Positions 55,631 through 64,000 of a stretch of 64,000 nucleotides of DNA are shown here, one piece after another (the first letter of the stretch is position 1; every line of letters starts with the position of its first letter). The stretch is from Notamacropus eugenii (Eukaryota; Chordata; Mammalia; Diprotodontia; Macropodidae), in assembly GCF_028372415.1 (NCBI RefSeq), contig NC_092873.1, forward strand, positions 350,487,890 through 350,551,889, given 5' to 3'. A model generated the notes under the pieces. It was not told the origin of the DNA and did not search any database. It saw only the letters and a program-made list of their open reading frames with translations. The translations under genes and the position numbers were made by a program.

Positions 55631-56224
55631 TGACTTGTTGGCAAAAAGCCTCTGTAGCACAATTTGAACCTCAAAGTTCAGCATGGTATTCATTGCACCA
55701 CCATCTCAGAGGCCTCTAACCTAATCATAATTCCCAGATCCTGTTGGAGGTAATGTCTTCCCATCAGCAGCCAGCAGATAGCACTACACTGAATCTAACC
55801 CAGCTGGTTTATCCTCTCCTCTCCTCTCCTTAAAAAGCCCCTCTTGAAAAGGGTGATCATGGGATCCTCCCTCTCCCTTATTCCATTATCTTTGGGAGCA
55901 GCCCCACCCTGGATTTTCTTTGAATCCTGACCTTTAGCCAAGCCTCTGAGGATTGGATGGGGAGGCTGAGCCAGGGAGCACTGTTGACACTGGGTGGTGG
56001 CTCCTGTGCAGGTGGGTGGGTCTCCTAAGAAATCATCAACCACACACCATGATAGCTGGAAAGGACCCTGAACTTATCTCATCTGTTCCCCTGCCCATGA
56101 TAAGGATGATGGCCAATCTTTCACCATCTCTTCTTTTAAAACATCTCCTAACTGGTCTCCTCTCCTAACTGGAAATTCTCCCTTAGTAAATTACCAAGAA
56201 GAGTAGAGATCCACTTCTTCACAA

Positions 56225-56985
56225 TCTTCAAGAGACCCACAGTGGAGGCAGCTGCAGGCTCCAGAGTGAGGAAGACCTGAGTTCAAGTATGATCTTAGAT
56301 GTGTATCAGCTATGTGACCTTAGCCTCTGATGGCTTCAGATTCCTCATCGGCAAAATGGATATAATAATATCACTCAATATCACTCACCTCACAGGGTTG
56401 TCCTGAGGATCAAACAAGATAATGGTTGGAAAGCACTTAGCACAGTACCTGGCTCCTAGTAGGCAGCTATATAAGCTATTATTATTAATTCATGGAGACT
56501 GATATGCTTCCAGTTGTTGGAATGATAGGTTATTGGCCGTGTGAACCTGGCAAATCACTTAATCTCTTTCTACCTCAGTTTTCATCAATCTGTAAAACTG
56601 AGATAAATTTACCTCACAAGATCACTGTGAGGATTAAATGAGCTAAGATATATAAAGGACTTTGTAAACTTTAAAGTGTTAAACAAATGTTAGCTATTAT
56701 TATTACTCTTCAAGGAGGGCAGCAGTACCTTTATCATGAATTAACTGTCTAAACTGAAGGAGGGGCAACTAGGAGGGGCAGCTAGGTGGCACATGGGATA
56801 GAGCACTGGGCCTGGAGTCAGGAAGACCCATCTTCCTAGGTTCAGATTGGGCAAGTCACTTAACCCTGTTTGCCTCAGTTTACTCATTTGTAAAATGAGC
56901 TAAAGAAAGGGTAAATCATTCCTGCATTTTCGTCAAGAAAACCCCAAATAGGATCACAGAGTCACACACAACCGAAAAATGATGA
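56225..56985 (+). mobile_element. Cluster of three SINE copies
   Basis: 56225-56490 (GTGGAGGCAGCTGCAGGCTC ... CACCTCACAGGGTTGTCCTG), 56500-56710 (GTGTGAACCTGGCAAATCAC) and 56770-56985 (GGGCAGCTAGGTGGCACATG ... TCAAGAAAACCCCAAATAGG). The last is a clean MAR1-type copy. Confidence 0.7.
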
Positions 56986-57524
56986 GGGTGGGAGATGGGA
57001 CAGGGTCTAGAGAAAGAGTTCTTTATTTTATTTTGTGTGTCCTTGTTGAACAGAAGGTGAGAATTATACTTGCAACTGTGAGTTTTTATTATGTAGAGCT
57101 TGCTTTTATTTTTAAGTAAATAAAAAATGTAACATTTAAACCTATCTTTCTTGTCTGTAATTCCTTCTGGCTTTCCTTCTGTTCTCTCTCTCTCTCTTCC
57201 TCTGTCTCTCAAAAATCTTTCCCCAACCCCTCTCTCCTTCTCACCTTCCCGGTCCAATTGAAAGAAAAATTAAAACAAAACCTTTGAAACAAGGATGCAT
57301 AGTCAATCAAACAGATCCCCACATTATCCATGTCCAGAAATGTAGATCTTCTTCCGCTTCTTGAGTCTGTCACCTCCTTCAGGAAAGAGGTTACATAGAT
57401 CACCACAGGTCTAATAGAATGGTGGTTGATCATTGCATTGATCAGAATGCTTAAATTTTTCTGTGTTGTTTGTTTCTACAGTGATGTTGCAAAGAAATGT
57501 TTATGGAGGATGAGGTAATTAAAA

Positions 57525-57780
57525 CTGGAAGCATGGTATAATGGCTAGAGTGTTAGACCAGAGAATTGGGAAGACCTGGGTTTAAATATTGCCTCAGAAA
57601 CTTACTACTTCAGTGAACTTGGGCAGGTAAGTCACTTAACCTCCCTAGGCTTCAATTTCCTCATTTGTAAAATGGGGGCAATCATACTTTGCACATATCC
57701 CTTATAGGGTTGTTATGAAACTCAGGTGAGATAATGTGTGTAAAGTGCTTTGTAAACCTTGAAATGCAGTGCAAAACGTA
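57525..57780 (+). mobile_element. MIR/MAR-type SINE
   Basis: GGTATAATGGCTAGAGTGTT, GACCTGGGTTTAAATATTGC and GGGTTGTTATGAAACTCAGG, ending AAGTGCTTTGTAAACCTTG. Confidence 0.7.
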
Positions 57781-58969
57781 AATGTAACTAAAATGGTACC
57801 AATCCCAGTTCCCTGGGTGACATAGTGACCACAGTGCATACTGTGTCCAGGAAATAGAGCAAAGCTACCTGTTCTAGACAGACTAAACCCACAGCCTTTG
57901 GCCCTTTTTGCTGTTGCATCAGCCATTCATTTGACCATCCCAGTAGGAATGTTATTACAGTAGGAATGATATTCAGATGTAGAAAGGAGATAGGATCCCA
58001 ACATGAAGAGATCATTAGTGATTAAGGGATTGAGGACAGCACTCCTATCTGAAAAGTGCTTTGAGATCACCTCCAGGGTTAGGGTTCAGGCTACATGTCA
58101 ACTATTATCTCCCCTACCATCCCAAACAGAAATGACTGGCATGTCCGATCCCAGGGATGGGAAGTAGGAAAAGGATGAGGATTTTTTTTCCATTTCAGGG
58201 GAGAGAATAGTAGCTTTAAAGTTAGAATGGAGACTGGAACAGGGGATTACTAGTCAAGCAGAGGAAAACTGAGAGTTAGAGAAGTTAGTCTCTGGACGGA
58301 GATAACAAAGCCATGGACAAAAAGGAAGGAGAGCCAAGGAATGTGGGGGAGATCCCAGATTCCAAAGGCTGATGGGAGGAGAGGAGCAGCAGGGAAAGGC
58401 ATCGAGAGGAGGCAGGGACTGCAAAGAGGAAAAGTCATGAAGAAAAATACTAGGTCCCTAAAGCAGTCACCTCTCTGTTAGCTATTCTTTTCCAGCCTCT
58501 TCCAAGGGCTAGAATCACTTAAGTAACTTCAGTCACTATGACTTCACTAACCATTGCTTCACTTCAGGCTCAGCCTCCTTAAACATGGTCTCTTGTGGAC
58601 TTCTGTCATAAAGCAGATGCGTTGTATCCTGGGGACACAGACAGGGACCAACAGATGAGGGTATTTGGGTTAATTTCCTTCTATGGACAGGGGGAAGGGG
58701 AATAAGGGAGGACTTCTCCAAAGAGGGAAATGGAGAATAGGGTTGGAATGAAGGAGCAAGAACAGGACTGGGGAGTTGGAAAGAAGAGGAAAATGTACTT
58801 CTAATCAGAGAGGTTGGAGGACAGGAGAAACTGAGATATGGACTAGAGCTGAGTGCATGGTCCACTCAGTAGTTGGAGAAGGGAGTCTGAATGGGGAATT
58901 CTGAGGGATTAGGAGGTAAGAAGGGGCTAATTTTGCATAGAACATGTAGTCTCTCCATTCAGTACCTAC

Positions 58970-59320
58970 GTTGCTCTCACTTATCTTCTGCTTTCTAGCT
59001 TGTCTGACTTTCATTAAAACTCAGTTCAAATCCCATCTTCTGTCTTTTCCCCTTGCCCCACCCCTGGCCCCCCATGTGTCTTTCCTCTGAGATGATCTCC
59101 CATTTAATGTGAATATCTTGTATGATATACATATTTGTAGACATTTTATTTATAAGTATTATATTTTATATCCATTTATATGTACTATATACATACTTAT
59201 AGACATATACATATTTAATATGTAAATTTCTAGAGGACCAGAAGTATGTTTTTGTCTTTCTTTGTATACCCAGGCTTAGCACATGGAAAGTCCTTAATAA
59301 ATGCTTGTTGACTGTACAGG
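58970..59320 (+). mobile_element. L2/L3-type LINE 3' end
   Basis: CTCAGTTCAAATCCCATCTT, a TA-rich bridge, then CTTTGTATACCCAGGCTTAG and TTAATAAATGCTTGTTGACT. Confidence 0.55.
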
Positions 59321-60554
59321 GTGAGATGCTATCTCAGGTCTGGGGTGGGGAGATAAGAATGTCCTACAGGTGTCTCTTAACCCCTCCTAGAGTTGGGCAG
59401 AGGAAATTTGTATTTGGTAGGAAGGTTTGAAAATTGCGCCCCCTAGAGGATATTGTTCTTGGAAAGCTGGGTGCTTTCATTTTCATTCACTGTAATGAAG
59501 AGTTCTTATGTGGGGTTATAAGATCATAGTCTTGGAGCTGGGAGAAACATTAGAGGCTCCATAGTCAAGCCCACTAGTTTTACAGATTAACTGAGACCCA
59601 GAGGAGAAGTAACTTGTCCTAGATCCTACAGGTAGTGACTTGACTGATCACAAAATAATGCCTATGGGCCATGGAGAAAGGAATTTTCTGGCATTAGAAG
59701 ATGTATGTTTAGGTTAAGAAGTTCCTGTGTTGCACACACCCACATTCCCATGATGTCCAAGGTGGCTGCCTACCTTGCCTACCCATAGTCACTGTTCTTT
59801 GTTCTCAAATACATCCTCCTCTCCCAAATAGTTTTTGCCAAAGTTTATTTTTAGCTATTTTCTCCTCAAACCACCTGATTGTTAGAATATTGGGAAGCGG
59901 AGAAAATAGGACTTTTTCAAATACCACTTAGTTTATTTCACCGAAGGAATCCCTGGCATCTCCTCACCTCCACCCACTACCAGACTCCTGTATTAGGTTT
60001 CTCTGAATGGGTAATCTCAGGGATGGGCAATTGTGTCTGTCTTTCCTCATATATTCCCCCTGCTACATGATACATAAGGGATTCTCCTCCTTCCTTCCTT
60101 CCCTCATTCTGCTCTTCTTTTTTTCTCTCCTTCATTCCCTTCCTTCCTCCTCTATGGGACATGTGAGCCTAATTGACCAGACAGCACCCGAGCTATCCAA
60201 GCCAAGATTGTGGATTTGATCCACATCCAGGCCAGTCCCCTTTACATGATGTTCCTGGGCCACAGATGGCTATCCTAACCTGCCACTACTATCGCCAACA
60301 TATGTCGTTGGCTGCCAAGAATGTCCAGGGCCAAAGGCCTCCTGTCACAGACTTTGTAATGCAGCAGTCAAAAAAGTTACCATAAGCTGAGCCTGCATAA
60401 ACAAGATGACAGGCTTAGATTTGGAAGAAATCCCAGAAGACAACTAGTAGAACTTACACTGGAATAAAAATCTCTTCTATAATAACCCCAACAAGTGATC
60501 ATTTAATCTCTATTTAAAGACTGCCAATGAAAGACTGCCACTACCTCCCTCCCT

Positions 60555-61130
60555 CAATCAATCAGTAAACATCTGTGAAGTGCCTACTATGTGCCGGGAC
60601 TGTACAAAGTGCTAGGGATACAAAAAGAGGCAAAAAATAGTCCCTGCCCCCAAGGGGCTTACATTCTAATGGGGAAGACCACATGCAAAAAATATATTCA
60701 GACCAAACTATATGCAGGATAAATAGGAAATAATCGGCATAATAAAGAAAGCACTAAGGGTGGCAGTGAGGTGGATAGGGTGCTAGACCTGGAGTCAGGA
60801 AAACTCATCTTCTTGTGTTTCTAAGCCCAGCCTCAGACACATATTATCTGTGTGGCCCTGGAAAAGTCACCCTATTTACCTCAGTTTCCTCGACCGTAAA
60901 ATGAACCAGAGAAGGAAATGGTAGGTGTCTGACTCTGGGCAAGTCATATAACCCTGTTTGCCCCAGTTTCCTCATCTGTCCAATGAACTAGAGAAGCAAA
61001 TGGCAAACCACTCCAGTATCTTTGCCAAGAAAACCCCAAATGGGGTCGTGGAGAGTCACACACGACTGAAAAAAGAACTGAACACCAGCAATAATGGAGG
61101 CACTCAAATTAAGAAGGATTGGGGAAGGAA
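60555..61130 (+). repeat. Dispersed repeat interrupted by a MAR1-type SINE
   Basis: The host repeat reads GTGCCTACTATGTGCCGGGA...AATAGGAAATAATCGGCATA up to about 60756 and resumes at 61091 (GGCACTCAAATTAAGAAGGA). The SINE fills 60757-61090. The flanks ATAATAAAGAAAGCACTA and ATAATGGAGGCACTCA look like a diverged target-site duplication. Confidence 0.65.
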
Positions 61131-61983
61131 AAGATAGAATTCTACTTGAGACTTAGAGGAGAGTAGGGACCAGACTCCACTTGTGCACAGCACAGCTTCA
61201 TGGGAAGCTTTTCTTTACTTCAAACCTATATTTGCCTCATCTACAACTTCCACCCATTGTTACTAGTTCTGCCTTCTGAGGCCAAGAAGAACATGTCTAA
61301 TCCTTCTTCCATGTGACAGCTCTTCAAATATTTGAAGACAGTTATCAAGAAAAGACCTCTCCTGCCCCCATCCTCAGCTGTTATCTTCTCTAGACTAAAC
61401 ATCCGCATTTCCTTGGGATGATCTTCTTAAGGCATGGTCTCCAGGCCTCTCCCTTTTCTGGCCACCCTTTTCTAGACTCCTGGACTTTACTCTAGCTCTT
61501 CAATGTCTTCCCTGAAATGTATCCACAACTGAATATGGTATTTCAGAGGTCCTCCGACCAGGGAAACTATCACCTCCCTCAGTTTTGTACACTGCATCTC
61601 TTAAAGAAACTCACCAGGTCATCTCAGGAACCAACACATCCCCCCGTCTTGTAAAGATTTTTTTAACCCAAATATAAGGCTCTATTTTTGTTCACATTCA
61701 ATTTCATCTTTTTAGATTCAACCCATTGCTCTAACTTGTCAAGATATTTTGGATCCTGCCTCTGTCATTCAGGGTATTAACTGTTTCCCCTACCTTCATG
61801 TCCCCTTCAGATTTAATAACCATACTATCTATGCCTCCTCTGCCTCATTTATAAGCATATTCAGTTGGTACACAGACAAGGACAGAAAACCCAGACTCTC
61901 CATGAGAGACATCAACCTATTAACGGATCCTCTTAGGGTTCAATCTTTCAACCAGTTTTGAATCCACTTAGTTGTACCTTCTG

Positions 61984-62218
61984 GGTAGCAAGGTAGCACA
62001 GTGGATAGAGTTCTGACCTAGGGTCAAGAAGGCCTGACTTCAAATCCAACTACACATTTACTAGCTGTGTGACCCTGGGCAAGTCACTTAAACCTGTTTG
62101 CCTCAGTTTCCTCATCTGTCAAATGAGCTGGAGAAGGAAATGGCAAACCACTCAATGTCTTAGCCAAGACATGGGGTCACGAAGAGTCAGATACTACTGG
62201 AAAATGACTGAAGAACAA
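61984..62218 (+). mobile_element. MAR1-type SINE with 12-bp TSD
   Basis: GTAGCACAGTGGATAGAGTT head, GTGTGACCCTGGGCAAGTCA core. Direct repeats TTGTAC(C/T)TTCTG lie at 61972-61983 and 62219-62230. Confidence 0.8.
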
Positions 62219-62276
62219 TTGTACTTTCTGTCATGTCCACAAGAGCAGCAGAAGACACTTGGTTAAAATTTGCTGA

Positions 62277-62518
62277 AATAATAACTAGCATTTATAGAAC
62301 ATTTGAAGGTTTGGGGAACACTTTTAAAGTGTCATGTCATTTTATCCTCATAACAACCCTAGGAGGTAGGGGCTATTATTATCCCCACTTTACATGTAAG
62401 GAAATTGAGGTTACATGTTAGGGGTTAAGTGGCTTGCTCAGTGTTACACAACCAATAATGGTCTGAGGCTGGATTTGGACTCAGTTCTCCCAGGTGCGTC
62501 ACCTAACTGTAACTATAC
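62277..62518 (+). mobile_element. MIR-like SINE
   Basis: ATAATAACTAGCATTTATAG, TCATAACAACCCTAGGAGGT and GAGGCTGGATTTGGACTCAG. Inserted in the antisense L3. Confidence 0.65.
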
Positions 62519-62764
62519 TAGTTCTGCAGCATTTCCCTAATCTAGTGACCAAGTTAAAAAAAAAAGGAAAGGAAATTCATCTGGTATAAATCGCTCTAGA
62601 TGAAGCCACGCTGCCTTTTAGTGATCACTGCTTCTCTTCCTACATGTTCACAGATCCTTTCTTTAATGATGTGTTCTAGAATTTTGCCAGGAATACAAAT
62701 CAAGCTCATAGTTCTAAGATTTCATTTGTTCCCCATCTAGACAATTCCCCTTCTGTAGTTTTGT

Positions 62765-63004
62765 ACCATGCAGTTAGATAGAGTGCCTGGCCTGGAGTCT
62801 GGGATATTCATCTTCTTGAGTTCAAATCCAGCCTCAGACACTTTCTAGTGTCTATGTGACCCTAGGAAAGTCACTTTGACCTTGTTTGCCTCAGTTTCTT
62901 CATCTGTAAAATGAGGTGGAGAAGGAAATGGCAAACGACTCCAGTATCTTTGCCAAGAAAGCCCCAAATAAGATGACAGAAAGTGGGATAGGACTGAACA
63001 ACAG
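62765..63004 (+). mobile_element. MAR1-type SINE
   Basis: TAGATAGAGTGCCTGGCCTG, TGTGACCCTAGGAAAGTCAC and CTTTGCCAAGAAAGCCCCAA. Inserted in the antisense L3. Confidence 0.75.
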
Positions 63005-63369
63005 TTCTGCAACACCTCTCCTATTCCCTAAAATATTTTGATCTTAGAGCTCAGCAACCACATCTGCCAGTTCTTTTAATGACTCAGGGTATAGGTCGTC
63101 TGGGCCTGGCAACCTGAAACTGTTGAATGCAGCCAGATGTTATCTAACCGTTCCCTCCCTTAGTTTAAGTTTCCATTCCCTGCTTAGCATTTTGGTTCCA
63201 GTTGTCCCATTCCTAAAATCATTCTCTTTGGAAGAAAAAACAGAAACCAAAAAAAAAAAGGGCCAAGTAATCCAACTTTTGCAGCATTTTTCACATCATT
63301 TTATCCAACTCGAGCAGTGATCACAAGTTTCTTTTTTTATTTTCCTCTTTCCCACAACCTAATGAAGCA

Positions 63370-63374
63370 TGCAT

Positions 63375-63407
<33 letters not shown>

Positions 63408-63408
63408 A
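63370..63408. repeat. (CA)n microsatellite
   Basis: About 17 CA units with one AAAC interruption. Confidence 0.9.
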
Positions 63409-63811
63409 AACCCCCTTTTTATTAACCTCTAAGAATATTATTAACTGCAGCTCATTGTAAGTTTTGTTCTTCTGACACTCTACAGTTCTTTTGAATTTTT
63501 CTTTAGTTTCATCTTCTATATAGAACTACCTAAGATCTGAATTGGTAGAGATGTTTCTTTAGACTTCTTCCCCTTTCTGTACTTCTATATGTCTTAATTT
63601 CATTTTTGAGACCTCCATATTACTCTTTAATCAACTTCTCTGAATCGATGAATAGATCAGCAAGCACTTAGTAGGCACCTACTCTGTTCCAGGTACTATG
63701 CTAGGCACCAAGGATGCAGAGACAATAACAATCCCTGCTGCCAAGGAACTTACAGGGAAGCTTAGGAAGACCACATGTACACATGTTAGAGTTTAGTGTG
63801 TGCTACAGACA

Positions 63812-64000
63812 TGGTGTGCTGGTAAACATTTACCAATTTAACAATTCTCCCCTCAAAAAATGCACGCACAACACAACATTACATTTAATCTGCGTGGTTA
63901 ACATTTTCTCCACCATTTTCTTAAATCTAAACAACCAACAAAACAATAAACCAAGCCCTGATTTGGAGCTTTGCGCATTTTCAGGACATCAGTGCTCACA
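63812..64000 (+). mobile_element. DNA-transposon-like copy, cut by the right edge
   Basis: GTGTGCTGGTAAACATTTAC, TTTCTCCACCATTTTCTTAA and CTGATTTGGAGCTTTGC match the 44895-45130 copy in order. The element continues beyond the window. Confidence 0.5.

Larger units (their letters stand above)
61180..63500 (-). mobile_element. Antisense L3/CR1-like LINE split by three SINEs
   Basis: Collinear antisense L3/CR1 text at 61180-61983 (CCTGACTCCAGG-free; CTAACTTGTCAAGATATTTT, TTGGATCCTGCCTCTGTCAT), 62219-62276 (AAAATTTGCTGAAATA), 62519-62764 (AGCATTTCCCTAATCTAGTG, TTCTAGAATTTTGCCAGGAA) and 63005-63500 (CCACATCTGCCAGTTCTTTT, GTCGTCTGGGCCTGGCAACC). The gaps hold SINEs at 61984-62218, about 62277-62518 and about 62765-63004. 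Confidence 0.65.
54991..64000. other. Intergenic region upstream of ITGA3
   Basis: No gene was recognised on either strand. Contents: SINE/MIR copies at 55405-55630, 56225-56490, 56500-56710, 56770-56985, 57525-57780 and 60757-61090; a LINE 3' end at 58970-59320; the antisense L3 element at 61180-63500; and DNA-element text at the right edge. The stretches 57790-58960 and 59330-60550 are unassigned. Confidence 0.7.

Overview
This is a mammalian genomic window, almost certainly marsupial. It carries two conserved vertebrate genes, both on the minus strand and split into exons by GT-AG introns. The background is full of SINEs whose shared core reads like 'gtgaccctgggcaagtcac', the style of marsupial MAR1/WSINE-type SINEs. 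There is also an L1 3' fragment of the type I know from opossum and dasyurids, old L2 and L3/CR1 LINE fragments, MIR-like SINEs and long dinucleotide microsatellites. I cannot name the species.

Layout, read right to left in the direction of transcription: (1) 64000-55000 is repeat-rich upstream intergenic DNA, including an antisense L3/CR1 LINE cut by three younger SINEs. (2) 55000-53750 is a CpG-rich promoter. (3) 54177-20360 is ITGA3 (integrin alpha-3, CD49c), complete in the window. All 26 coding exons were placed by reading minus-strand splice junctions, and every phase closes. The alpha-3A form is 1051 residues and the alpha-3B form 1066 residues, made from two alternative cytoplasmic-tail exons. 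A canonical poly(A) signal lies at 20379-20384. (4) 20350-13330 is about 7 kb of intergenic DNA made mostly of L2, L3 and SINE copies. (5) 13300-12900 is the PDK2 promoter, GC-rich with two CCAAT boxes. (6) PDK2 (pyruvate dehydrogenase kinase 2) exon 1 (12778-12895) and exon 2 (9703-9844) follow. The rest of PDK2 lies beyond the left edge, and 1-9702 is part of its intron 2.

ITGA3 followed by PDK2 on the same strand is the order I know from human chromosome 17, so the locus is syntenic. The genes have unrelated jobs: a laminin-binding adhesion receptor subunit at the plasma membrane, and a mitochondrial matrix kinase that switches off pyruvate dehydrogenase.

I found no previously undescribed system. 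The points most worth a second look are: a candidate QKI motif and acceptor asymmetry around the A/B tail switch of ITGA3, and the short stop-to-junction distance of exon A; a 180-bp CA repeat immediately downstream of the PDK2 exon 2 donor; a G14 run ten bases into ITGA3 intron 12; a 37-bp TTAACCC-bearing minisatellite against PDK2 exon 1; and several nested transposon insertions with readable target-site duplications. All exon calls rest on my reading and remembered family sequences, not on a database search.
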